Source: UBA2377 sp964525935
GTDB taxonomy: Bacteria; Verrucomicrobiota; Verrucomicrobiia; Opitutales; Opitutaceae
Length of the DNA: 64,000 nt
Assembly (NCBI GenBank): GCA_964525935.1
Contig: CAZGJZ010000008.1
Coordinates: forward strand, 124,001 to 188,000
Direction: 5' to 3'
Each line of letters opens with the position of its first letter. Position 1 is the first letter of the stretch. A model generated the notes under the pieces. That model saw only the letters and a program-made list of their open reading frames with translations. It ran no database searches and had not been told where the DNA came from. The translations under genes and the position numbers were made by a program. This document shows, one piece after another, positions 7,819 through 16,600 of the stretch.

Positions 7819-8561
7819 GCCGCGAAACCTGCTACCGCTGTTTCTGGCCCAAGGCCATCTGCTGGTGTCCGTCCATCCAGCCGATGGCCACGCGCACCCG
7901 CTTCGTGTTCCTGATGCACCCGAAGGAGTTCAAGCAGGAGAAAGCCGGCACCGGCCGCCTCACGCATCTCTGCCTCGCGCAAAGCGAAATTCACATGGGC
8001 ATCGGTTTCGACGCCGACGAATCTGTGCAGGCCCTCATCGCCGATCCGAAAAACTACCCCGTCCTGCTCTATCCCGGCGTCACCGCCCTCAATCTCAGCA
8101 CCGCCTCCGCCGCTCAACTCTCAATCCTCAACTCTCAACTCCACGAGCGTCAGCTCGTAGTCTTCATCCTCGATGCCACGTGGAGTGGCGCGCGCAAGAT
8201 GCTCAAGTTCAGCCCGAGCCTCCAACGCCTGCCGCGCATCATGTTCACGCCCGCGACACCCAGCCGCTTCGTGATCAAGCAACAGCCGCAGGAAGGCTGT
8301 CTCTCCACTCTCGAAGCCACGCACGAACTCCTCACCGTCCTCGAACGTTCCGGCCTCGACCAGTATCCGCTCCCCGCGCAACTCCTCGGCCTCTTCCAAC
8401 GCATGCAAGACTACCAACTCCGCTGCGCCGCCGACCCCAACCGCGCCGGCTATCGCCGTCACCCCTACAGCGATCCCGCGACGCGAACCACCCGGACCGG
8501 CCGCAGCAGCACCCGCAGCCGCTACCTGCGTTCTCCGGAAGAATCCAAACCAGCGGTCTAA
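7815..8561 (+). CDS. DTW-domain tRNA-uridine aminocarboxypropyltransferase
   Basis: This 248-residue DTW-domain protein belongs to the family (TapT/TuaA type) that transfers an aminocarboxypropyl group from S-adenosylmethionine to uridine in tRNA. The N-terminus has a zinc-ligand set Cys6, Cys9, Cys15 and Cys17 (CYRC...CWC). The family motif appears as DATW (120-123) followed by SGARKM. Residues 100-109 are encoded by four tandem 7-bp repeats (8113-8140), a low-complexity insertion just before the catalytic strand. The C-terminal 30 residues are Arg/Ser/Thr-rich. It starts at GTG overlapping the DPP-IV stop; its stop codon overlaps the stop of the convergent SDR gene (8558-8561). Confidence 0.88.
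   Translation: MSRETCYRCFWPKAICWCPSIQPMATRTRFVFLMHPKEFKQEKAGTGRLTHLCLAQSEIHMGIGFDADESVQALIADPKNYPVLLYPGVTALNLSTASAAQLSILNSQLHERQLVVFILDATWSGARKMLKFSPSLQRLPRIMFTPATPSRFVIKQQPQEGCLSTLEATHELLTVLERSGLDQYPLPAQLLGLFQRMQDYQLRCAADPNRAGYRRHPYSDPATRTTRTGRSSTRSRYLRSPEESKPAV
8113..8140 (+). repeat. Four 7-bp tandem repeats inside the DTW gene
   Basis: Four contiguous heptads of consensus CTCAAYY occupy 8113-8140 (units at 8113, 8120, 8127 and 8134; three are identical). Because 7 is not a multiple of 3, the units are read in shifting frames, giving the peptide QLSILNSQL. The composition differs from the surrounding GC-rich codons and resembles the intergenic heptads at 5020 and 9253. Confidence 0.85.
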
Positions 8562-9244
8562 TCCTCCGCGCCGCCCACACTCAGCGAGCGTCCGTTGTCC
8601 TTCGCGCCGAGGCTCAAGATAAACGGCGCCGCAATCTCCGCCCACGCCTCCGCCTTCGGGTAACTCGCCGCACCGTCCGCCCAGCAGGAGCGCAGCATGT
8701 CAGTGTCGATCACGCCCGGATTCAATGGCACGGCCGCCATCCCCTTCGGTAATTCCTCGGCCAGCGCTTTCGTGAGGCCTTCGATCGCCCACTTCGACAT
8801 GCAATAGGGCGCCACCTCCGGCGAGACACTGCGGCCCCAACCTGAGCTAAGATTAACGATCACACCTTTTTTCACCGCTACCATTGCAGGCACGAAATGG
8901 CGGATCACGTTCTGCACGCCGCGGATGTTGGCATCGACGAGTTTGGTAAACTCGCGGTCGTCCTGCTCCCAGAGCGGCGAAAGCCGGTTCATGACCGCGG
9001 CGTTGTTGATAAGCAGGTCCGGTGGGCTGTCCTGCTCAACCACCTTGGCCGCCCAGATCGCCACCTTGGTATCCAGCGCCACGTCCACCACGGCAAAATC
9101 ATGCGGCGCGCCATGCGTCAGTCGCAGGTCAAAGATCGCGTCGCCACTCCGACCGCAGCCGATGACCGTGTGCCCGGCCTTGATGTAATATTCCGCCAGC
9201 GCCCGGCCGAGTCCACGCGTCACGCCTGTGATTACGATCTTCAT
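8558..9244 (-). CDS. Short-chain dehydrogenase/reductase
   Basis: A 228-residue classical SDR: TGVTRGLG nucleotide-binding motif at residues 6-13, NNAAV near 91-95, a catalytic Ser in NLSSGWG (about 139) and YCMSK with Tyr and Lys at about 153-157. NAD(P)-dependent oxidoreductase; substrate not predictable. It is the distal gene of the minus-strand series after exbB-exbD but is separated from exbD by a 92-base spacer with heptad repeats. Its last codons overlap the end of the convergent DTW gene with no terminator between them. Confidence 0.88.
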   Translation of the reverse strand: MKIVITGVTRGLGRALAEYYIKAGHTVIGCGRSGDAIFDLRLTHGAPHDFAVVDVALDTKVAIWAAKVVEQDSPPDLLINNAAVMNRLSPLWEQDDREFTKLVDANIRGVQNVIRHFVPAMVAVKKGVIVNLSSGWGRSVSPEVAPYCMSKWAIEGLTKALAEELPKGMAAVPLNPGVIDTDMLRSCWADGAASYPKAEAWAEIAAPFILSLGAKDNGRSLSVGGAED

Positions 9245-9252
9245 GCGCCTCA

Positions 9253-9322
9253 GTTGAAAGCTGAACCCTGAAAGTTGAAAGACCGGAAACCGGAAATCAG
9301 GCCCTTCGCTTTCAACCTTCCA
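9253..9322 (+). repeat. Degenerate 7-bp repeats between exbD and the SDR gene
   Basis: Starting at 9253, 7-base units of the type GTTGAAA recur at 9253, 9260, 9267 and 9274, then two units of type ACCGGA (9281-9294). An inverted CTTTCAACCTTC lies at 9309-9320. It fills most of the 92-base gap and has no coding potential. Same period as the repeats at 5020, 8113 and 12513 but a different unit. Confidence 0.65.
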
Positions 9323-9336
9323 CTGGCTTTAGCCGC

Positions 9337-9735
9337 TTAGCGGCTCTGCAGGCTGAACTTGTTCAGGCCCGTCTTGCGGCAGGCATCCATCACGAAGGCC
9401 AGTTTCTTCAGCTGCGTCGTCTCGTCGGCCTTGATGAGCACCGGGATATCCTTGTCGATGTTGCGGACTTCGCGGAGCAGGCCGAGGAGCTGCTGGTCGG
9501 TGACTTTCTTCTCGTTGAAGGTCACGACACCATCCTTGTCGATGCCGATGGTCACCTTGCCTTTGAATTCGTTTTTGCCCGCCGTCTCCACTTTGGGCAG
9601 CGTAATATTGAGCGTCGCTCCGGCCCGCGCCTGCATCGTCACATAGGCAAAAAGCACCAGCATCACGAGCACGTCGATGAGCGGCACCAGGGGGAGTTCA
9701 GGGCGCTTGCGCGCCCGGCGGACAATCAGGCTCAT
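9337..9735 (-). CDS. exbD: ExbD/TolR-type biopolymer transport protein
   Basis: A 132-residue protein with one N-terminal membrane helix (about residues 16-36) carrying the conserved proton-path aspartate (Asp21 in PLIDVLV), then a periplasmic domain ending in a KADE segment typical of ExbD/TolR. With ExbB it forms a proton-driven motor that energises TonB-dependent outer-membrane transport or a Tol-like system. The ATG overlaps the exbB stop (ATGA at 9732-9735), so the two subunits are translationally coupled. No tonB gene lies next to it. Confidence 0.9.
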   Translation of the reverse strand: MSLIVRRARKRPELPLVPLIDVLVMLVLFAYVTMQARAGATLNITLPKVETAGKNEFKGKVTIGIDKDGVVTFNEKKVTDQQLLGLLREVRNIDKDIPVLIKADETTQLKKLAFVMDACRKTGLNKFSLQSR

Positions 9736-10334
9736 GATTTCTTCGCGGCCGATTCATCGGCGTGACGGGCGAGCACACGCTCCAAGAGCACGTCGAGCTG
9801 TGCCGCGTGTTTGTCGATCACACGTTGCAAGTGTCCGCTACCGATGAGCGCCGGCAGGGCGATGCAAAGGCCAAGCACCGTCGCCGACAACGCATAGCCG
9901 ACGCTTTCCGTGAATTGCACGGGGTCGGGCATACGCGTCTGCGGATCGACCACGGAAAACGCACCGAGCAAACCGGTCACGGTGCCGATCAGACCGATCA
10001 GCGGCGCGGCGGCATAAATGGTATCGAGGTAGCTGACACCCCGCTCCATGCGGATGACTTCGAGGCGGGCATAGGCCTTGGTCGCCTCGACATCGCCCAC
10101 ATGGCGGGACGAAAAATCGAGAATCCGCCCCAGCGTCGAACGCTTGTCGCCCACCGGCGTGCGTCCCTCGATCACGGCTTCGGCCAGGTCCTCAGGAATG
10201 ATCACCGACCGGCGGAGCGCCACAAAGCGTTCCACGATGATAAAGATCGCCACCAAGGAGCAAAGCCCCAGCGGATAAATCAACAAACCGGCTTCGCGAA
10301 CGATCCGGATGAAGTCAATGGAAGCAAGGAGCAT
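9732..10334 (-). CDS. exbB: MotA/TolQ/ExbB proton channel family protein
   Basis: A 200-residue protein with three membrane spans: one near residues 14-35, and two in the conserved MotA/TolQ/ExbB domain (about 105-175) with AAPLIGLIGTVTGL and the ALSATVLGLCIALPAL helix. It is the channel subunit of an ExbB-ExbD motor using the proton gradient. It is first in a two-gene coupled unit with exbD. The start at 10334 is preceded on its own strand by pyrimidines (CACTTCC), not by a Shine-Dalgarno. Confidence 0.9.
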   Translation of the reverse strand: MLLASIDFIRIVREAGLLIYPLGLCSLVAIFIIVERFVALRRSVIIPEDLAEAVIEGRTPVGDKRSTLGRILDFSSRHVGDVEATKAYARLEVIRMERGVSYLDTIYAAAPLIGLIGTVTGLLGAFSVVDPQTRMPDPVQFTESVGYALSATVLGLCIALPALIGSGHLQRVIDKHAAQLDVLLERVLARHADESAAKKS

Positions 10335-10455
10335 GGAAGTGTGAGCGAGGGAAGACGCCTGGCCGGCGCAAAAGTTCAGAAAAAGTGAGAAAGAATGCTT
10401 TTTCCCACCCCGTCAAACGCTCCCGCGCTCCCTGCTTCCGCAGCTTGCCGGGCGC

Positions 10456-11058
10456 TTATGCCGCCAGATAGGGCAACTTGGCTGCCGTCGCGGTCACCGC
10501 CGGGATACCGTCCAGCAACTCGCCGATGGCATCCCAGCGGCCATTGACCAGCGCATCCCGGGCGGACGGGCGGACACTTGCCTTCACCGTCTGCCCACCA
10601 AAGCGGATCTCCTGCGCCGCCACATCAGCCACGACGGTGAGTTGCGGGTCGCGCTCCACGGCGGCCGCGATCTTCGCGATGTCCTCGCGGGCGGCCTCGA
10701 AACACGGAATCCCGAGCGTCGCGCAGTTGCCGTAGAAAATCTCGGCAAACCCCTCCGCCACGACGGCCTTGAAGCCGTATTTCTGGATCGCCTGCGGTGC
10801 ATGCTCGCGCGACGAACCACAGCCGAAGTTGGCGCCGGAGAGCAGGATCGTCGCGCCCTTGAAGCGTGCCTCGTTAAGCGGGTGCGGCTTGTCGGTGCCG
10901 TTGTCGTTCTTGCGCACGTCGTAGAAGAGATACTCGCCGAGTCCGTCAAACGTGACGCACTTCATGAAGCGCGCCGGGATGATACGGTCCGTGTCGATGT
11001 CGTTGCCGGGCACGTTGACTGCGCGGCCGGTGATGGAGGTGATTTTGGCTAAGGCCAT
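10456..11058 (-). CDS. leuD: 3-isopropylmalate dehydratase small subunit
   Basis: This 200-residue LeuD (usual length about 200) is the swivelling domain that completes the isopropylmalate isomerase active site with LeuC, converting 2- to 3-isopropylmalate in leucine synthesis. Marks are DIDTDRIIPARF (about 21-32), GANFGCGSSREHAP (about 75-88) and the EIFYGNC segment. It follows leuC by 31 bases on the same strand, a normal leuCD arrangement. The leader again reads CACTTCC before the ATG. Confidence 0.96.
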   Translation of the reverse strand: MALAKITSITGRAVNVPGNDIDTDRIIPARFMKCVTFDGLGEYLFYDVRKNDNGTDKPHPLNEARFKGATILLSGANFGCGSSREHAPQAIQKYGFKAVVAEGFAEIFYGNCATLGIPCFEAAREDIAKIAAAVERDPQLTVVADVAAQEIRFGGQTVKASVRPSARDALVNGRWDAIGELLDGIPAVTATAAKLPYLAA

Positions 11059-11089
11059 GGAAGTGAAGCGTTGAGAGTTAAGAGGACGA

Positions 11090-12502
11090 TCAGTTGACGG
11101 CGAAGACTTCGCGGGCGTCGGCCACGCTGCCGGTGACGGCGGCGGCGGCGACCATGAGCGGGCTCATGAGCAGCGTGCGGCCTGTGGGCGAACCCTGGCG
11201 GCCCTTGAAATTGCGGTTCGAGGAACTCGCGCAGAGCTGGTCGCCGATGAGTTTGTCGGGATTCATCGCGAGACACATCGAGCAACCCGCGGCGCGCCAC
11301 TCAAAACCGGCTTCGCTGAGGATCTTGTCGAGACCGAGCTTTTCGCACTGGAGCGCGACGATCTGCGAGCCGGGCACCGCGATGGCCTTGACGCCAGCGG
11401 CGACCTTTCGACCCTTCACAAATTTCGCGACCTCCTGAAAATCGCTCAGGCGGCCGTTGGTGCACGAACCGATGAAGGCCACGTCGATCTTGGTGCCCTT
11501 GATGGGCGCACCGGGCTTCAGCTTCATGTAAGCGAGCGCTTCCTCGATCGAAGCCTTCTCGTCGACGACCGTGGTCTTCGCGGGATCGGGCACCGTCTCG
11601 TTGATCGCAATGCCCTGGCCGGGGTTGATGCCCCACGTGACCGTCGGGGCGATGTCGGACGCGGCAATGTTCACGACGTCATCGTAATGGCAGCCGGGAT
11701 CGCTCGCGAAGCTCTTCCAATTCGTCACCGCCGCATCCCACGCCGCACCTTTCGGCGAATACGGCCTGCCCTTCAGGTAGGCGAAGGTGGTCTCGTCGGG
11801 ATTCACGTAGCCGGCACGCGCACCGCCCTCGATGGACATGTTACAGACGGTCATGCGCTCTTCCATCGTCATGCGGTCGAAAACCTCACCGGCGTATTCG
11901 TAGGCGAAACCCGTGCCGCCGTTCACGCCAAGCACGCGGATGATGTGCAGGATCACGTCCTTCGCATACACGCCGGGCTGGAGTTTACCGGTGACATTGA
12001 TGCGGCGGACCTTCAGCCGGCCGAGGGCAATCGTCTGCGTGGCCAGCACGTCGCGGATCTGGGTCGTGCCGATGCCAAACGCGATCGCGCCGAATGCGCC
12101 GTGCGTGCTCGTGTGCGAATCACCGCACGCGATCGTCGTGCCCGGCTGGGTGATGCCCTGCTCCGGTCCGACGATGTGCACGATGCCTTGCTTGCCCGTG
12201 GCGCGGTCAAAAAATGTGATGCCAAACTCCGCGCAGCTCCGGCGCAGCTCATCCATCATGGCCTGCGCGAGCGGATCGCGGTAGGGCTCCACCAGCTGGT
12301 CGGTCGGAATGATGTGGTCCACCGTCGCAAAGGTGCGGTGCGGCATGGCGACCTTCAGCTTGAGGTCGCGCAGCATGCCGAAGGCCTGCGGGCTCGTCAC
12401 CTCGTGGATGAGATGCGTGCCGATGAGCAGTTGGGTCTGGCCGTTGGCCAGCGTGCGGACGCTGTGGGCGTCCCAGACTTTTTGGAAAAGTGATTTTGCC
12501 AT
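11090..12502 (-). CDS. leuC: 3-isopropylmalate dehydratase large subunit
   Basis: A 470-residue aconitase-family protein of LeuC length. The [4Fe-4S] ligands are visible in IGSCTNGRL (one Cys) and AAGCSMCLAM (two Cys), and the GDSHTSTHGAFGA segment is intact. It isomerises isopropylmalate together with LeuD. The start MAKSLFQKVW at 12502 matches the family; an in-frame upstream start at 12559 lies in the heptad-repeat leader and is rejected. The gene is divergent from a LysR-type regulator, with a palindrome in the shared intergenic region, suggesting local control. Confidence 0.96.
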   Translation of the reverse strand: MAKSLFQKVWDAHSVRTLANGQTQLLIGTHLIHEVTSPQAFGMLRDLKLKVAMPHRTFATVDHIIPTDQLVEPYRDPLAQAMMDELRRSCAEFGITFFDRATGKQGIVHIVGPEQGITQPGTTIACGDSHTSTHGAFGAIAFGIGTTQIRDVLATQTIALGRLKVRRINVTGKLQPGVYAKDVILHIIRVLGVNGGTGFAYEYAGEVFDRMTMEERMTVCNMSIEGGARAGYVNPDETTFAYLKGRPYSPKGAAWDAAVTNWKSFASDPGCHYDDVVNIAASDIAPTVTWGINPGQGIAINETVPDPAKTTVVDEKASIEEALAYMKLKPGAPIKGTKIDVAFIGSCTNGRLSDFQEVAKFVKGRKVAAGVKAIAVPGSQIVALQCEKLGLDKILSEAGFEWRAAGCSMCLAMNPDKLIGDQLCASSSNRNFKGRQGSPTGRTLLMSPLMVAAAAVTGSVADAREVFAVN

Positions 12503-12512
12503 GGGAGGATAA

Positions 12513-12599
12513 GGTCTCGGAGTTGGGGTCGAAGAGACAGAGGCTCGGGGTGAGCCCATGGCACCGGACCCAAAATCCTAAATCCGGACCCCGACCCTA
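12513..12599 (+). repeat. Degenerate 7-bp repeats in the leuC-lysR intergenic region
   Basis: Units of 7 bases rich in GGTC/GGAG (plus strand, 12513-12554) are followed after a gap by units such as AAAATCC, TAAATCC and GGACCCC (12565-12599). The two halves are partly inverted (GGGGTC against GACCCC). The match is weaker than at 5020 and 8113 and relies on the shared period. Confidence 0.5.
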
Positions 12600-12617
12600 C
12601 CAGAGTCTTGCCATGCC

Positions 12618-12635
12618 CGGAAATACTTATTTCCG
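12618..12635. promoter_or_regulatory. Palindrome upstream of the LysR gene, candidate operator
   Basis: A perfect inverted repeat CGGAAATA-CT-TATTTCCG (8-bp arms, 2-base centre) lies 9 bases before the chosen LysR start and 116 bases before the leuC start. It is AT-rich in a GC-rich region. LysR-type regulators commonly bind dyads next to their own, divergent, gene. A site here also argues against the longer LysR start at 12608. Confidence 0.5.
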
Positions 12636-12643
12636 TCTCTGTG

Positions 12644-13555
12644 ATGCCGCGCGAGTATCAGTTCCCTTTCGATCTCCGCCACCTCGTCTATTTCCGCGAG
12701 GTCGCCCGGCAGCTGCATTTTCGCAAGGCCGCCGAGACCCTTGCCATCGCGCAGCCGGCCTTGAGCCGCGCGCTCGCCCAACTCGAGTCCGCCCTCGGCG
12801 CCGACCTGCTCAACCGCACCCGGCGTGGCGCCGAGCTGACCCCGGCCGGCCGGTTGCTGCTCGAACGCATCGAGCCCATTCTCCGCAGTCTCGCCGCCGT
12901 GCCCGGTGAATTGGCCGCGTTCACCGATGGCGAGATCGGCCACGTGCGGGTCGCCTTCACCGGTCTCGCGATGGCGACCGTGTTGCCGGCGATTTTGCGC
13001 GAGTTTCATCGCCGCCATCCCGGCATCCGCCTCGAGTTAAACGAATCCCCCACCTCCGCCCAAGTCGGCGCCTTGCAGGCCGGCGAGATCGCCTGCGGTT
13101 TTTTCCATCCCGACGCGCTCCCCTCCGGCCTCGCCACGCACGTGCTCCTGCAGGAACGCAACGGCGTGCTCCTCCCCGCCAGCCACCCACTCGCGCAACG
13201 GAAGACGCTTCGGCTGCGCGATCTCGCGGCCACGCCGTTCGTGCTGTTCCCTCGCTCGCACAATCCCGGTTTCTACGACCGCATCCTCGCCGCGTTCGCC
13301 AGCGCCGGCCTCACGCCGCGCATCGCCGAGGAAGTCTGGCCCCGCGCCAATGGCGTCGGCCTCGTTCGCGCCGGACTTGGCGCCACGTTCATGACGCCAT
13401 CGGAGGCGCAGCACCTTCCTTCCGAGGTTGCTTTCCGCCGGCTCACCGGGCCTGCCCCCGAAAGCCGCCTCGTCATCGGCTGGCGGCTGTCGCCCGCTCC
13501 CGATGCGGCGCTCAAGGCGTTTCTCGCCATCGCCACCACGGCCACCGTGGCATAA
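12644..13555 (+). CDS. LysR-type transcriptional regulator
   Basis: A 303-residue regulator of normal LysR length. The N-terminal winged helix-turn-helix (about residues 8-66) contains HLVYFREVARQLHFRKAA and the QPALSRALAQLE recognition region. The substrate-binding domain follows (about 90-295). It is divergent from leuCD, the usual arrangement for a regulator of the neighbouring operon, so it may sense a branched-chain pathway intermediate; this is inference only. An in-frame ATG at 12608 would add 12 non-homologous residues and place the palindrome at 12618-12635 inside the gene, so 12644 is preferred. Confidence 0.9.
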   Translation: MPREYQFPFDLRHLVYFREVARQLHFRKAAETLAIAQPALSRALAQLESALGADLLNRTRRGAELTPAGRLLLERIEPILRSLAAVPGELAAFTDGEIGHVRVAFTGLAMATVLPAILREFHRRHPGIRLELNESPTSAQVGALQAGEIACGFFHPDALPSGLATHVLLQERNGVLLPASHPLAQRKTLRLRDLAATPFVLFPRSHNPGFYDRILAAFASAGLTPRIAEEVWPRANGVGLVRAGLGATFMTPSEAQHLPSEVAFRRLTGPAPESRLVIGWRLSPAPDAALKAFLAIATTATVA

Positions 13556-13621
13556 AACACCGGCGATGAGTCCCGTCGGCGTTGACCACACCCGGGCAAA
13601 GCCTTGGCTTAACGACAACCG

Positions 13622-16600
13622 ATGGCTTTCCCTGTAGCGTCACAACCCCAGCGCTTCCTGCCATCATTCCCAGCGTGGCTGGCGATTGGCTTGCTCGCAC
13701 TGAGTGTTTTTGGCGGCGGCACAGTCCGGGCGGAAAAGCCCCCGCTCGATCCCGAGGCCACCGGCTGGTTTCATCCTGAATCGGGCCGGCCGGTGATGAA
13801 AAATTTCCGCCCCACCGACTATGGCGGCCACCCGCAGGTCTTCGCCATTGCCTTCAGCGCGCTCGGTCATGTGCACCTCGGCAACCAGGATGGCATGTTG
13901 GAATTCGATGGCGTGCGCTGGGCGCATCATCCCGCACCGGTGCCCAATGTCTATGCGTTGGTCCACGACACGACGGCGAACCGCATCTGGGCGAGCGGCA
14001 ATGACGACATCGGCTGCTTTGACCTTCAACCCAACGGGCAGTGGCTCTACACCTCCAGCGTGCCCCGCTTGCCCGCCGACTTTCTCCCTGTCGGGCGCGC
14101 CTTCGCGTCCATCCAACACCACGGCTCCGTCTATTTCGCATCGGCCCGCGGCATCGTGCGTCTGGGCACGGACAGCGTCCGCGTGTGGCCGGAAACCAAC
14201 GGCCGCCGCTTCTCGTTTCACGCGGTGGGCGACGAGCTCTACGTGCATCGCGGCCCCCGCGGATTGTGGCAGATCAAGGGCGACGCGTTGGTGCCGGTTT
14301 GCGAAGCGGAGGAGCTCAGACGCGACGGTGAACTTGTTTTCCTCGGTTTGCACGACGGCAGGCAACAGTGGGCGATGAGCTATTCGGGCGTCTTCTCCTT
14401 CGATCCGATGAGCGGCCAGCTCAACCGCGTCGAAGGTCCGCTCGACCAGATCGTGCGCGTCACCCGGCTCCACGCCGGCCTGCGCCTGAGCGATGGCAGT
14501 TTCGCTCTCGGCACCAATGGCCGCGGCCTCATCCTGATCTCCGCCAGCGGTCACCGCCTGCGGATCTTCGACCGCAACACCGGGCTCGCCGACAATGTCG
14601 TCATGAGTCTCGCCCAGGATCGCGAGGGTGGCCTCTGGCTCGGCTTCAATTCCGGCGCGGCCCGCCTCGATCTCGCCGGGCCCGCCAGTGTCTTCGACTC
14701 CACCAATGGCCCCACGCCCGGCACCACCGATGTCTGGGGCCGTCATGAAGGCCGCATGTATCTCGGCACGTCCGACGGTCTCTATGAATTGCAACCCGGC
14801 GATGTCACCGAGGCCACCGGCGCGCGCTTTACCCGCATCAGCACCGGCCTCGCCAACGTCTTTGGCCTCCTCTCGGTCGACGGCGAATTTCTCGTAGCCA
14901 ACCAGGCCGGTCTCTCGCGCTTCAACGCCGATCACACACAGACCATCCTCGTGGATACGCGGCCCAACAGTCCCTACGGCATGGTTCGCTCGAAGCTCAT
15001 CCCCTCGCGTTATTACCTTTCCGGTCAACGGGGCCTCACCGTGGTCGAACACACCGCCACCGGTTGGAAAAAAATCGGCGAGCGCCTCGATCTGGGCGAT
15101 GGCCACAACATCCTTGAGGAGCCCGACGGCACCATCTGGATCTCCACCTACACGCGCGGTTTCTGGCGCATCCCCGCGGCGCACACGATCACCGATTGGA
15201 GTCAGGCGCCCTACGAACACTACTTCCGCGACTCCGGCCTCCCCGCGGGCTTCGTCTGGACCACCGTCACGCCCGGCCTGTTCGGCCCCGTCTTTTTCAC
15301 CGACAAGGGTCAGGCCCGCTTCAACGCCAGCACACACCGCTTCGAACCGGAGGACCGCTACCTCGTCGAGGGCCGGCCGGGCGCCATGCTGACGCCGACG
15401 GCTGTCGATAGCCGCGGCGATACGTGGGCCACCATCTTCCGCGAATCGACCATCCGCGCCTCGATCGCACTCGGCCGTTTCCCACAGGCCGGCAACGGCC
15501 AAACCTGGGAACCCGCGCCCGCCAGCGCGCTGCAGGAAATTGGTTTCGCCGGCGCCGCCGTGATGTTCATGGACCACACCGATGACGGCGAAATCCTCTG
15601 GAGCCGCGGCTACGAAAACATGATCCGCCTCGATCTCGCCCGGCTCGAGCGCAAGCCCGTCGCCTGGTCCGCCAATCCGCCGCGCCTCACCGCGGAGAAG
15701 CGCCATCTCGCCCAAGCCACCAGTGTGCCCGGCACCGATTTCACGCTGCCGTTTTCGCGCGATCCGCTCACCTTTGCCCTCAGTGCCCCCCGCTTCTCTT
15801 CGCTCGGCAACCAAAGCTTCCAATACCGCCTCGTCGGCTACGACGACCACTGGTCCGACTGGTCGCCCCGCGCCGAGGCCACGTTTACCAATCTTGAAGG
15901 CGGCCCTTTCACCCTTGAGGTGCGCTCGCGCGACGCCGCCGGTGGCCTCAGCGCCCCCGCCGCGGTGACCTTCCGCATCCGTCCGCCGTGGCATCGCTCG
16001 ACCGGCGCGCGCGTGGCCTACGGCATCATCGCCCTCGCCGCCGTGTATGGTTTTATCCGCTGGCGTCTCGGCCGCAGCGAACGCGAACGCCGCCGCCTCG
16101 AACAAATCGTCCAGCAGCGCACCGGGGAACTCGCTATCGCCAAGGATGAAGCCGAGGCCGCCAACCGCGCCAAGAGCACCTTCCTCGCCAACATGAGTCA
16201 CGAGTTGCGCACGCCGCTCAACGGCATCATCGGCTACTCGCAGGTGCTCATGAAATCCCCGCACCTCACCGGTTCCGACCGCGAACGGCTCAACGTCGTC
16301 GGCACCAGCGGCGAACATCTCCTCAAGATGATCAACGAGGTGCTCGATTTTTCCAAGATCGAGGCCGGCAAGCTCGAGCTTCACTCCGCGCCGTTCCATC
16401 TGCCGCAACTCCTGCACGACATCGCCGCCAATCTCCTGCCGCGCACCGAGCAGAAGCAACTCGCCTTCCGGCTCGAACCTTCGCCCGACCTGCCGGATCT
16501 CGTGCTGGGCGACGCCCAAAAACTCCGTGAGGTGCTGGAGAATCTCCTGAGCAATGCCGTGAAATTCACCGCCACGGGCAATGTGACCCTGATGGCCCAT

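Noticed and set aside
10335..10455. Possible terminator between leuD and exbB
   Set aside because: GC-rich with short imperfect stems, but no convincing stem followed by a T-run on the minus strand.
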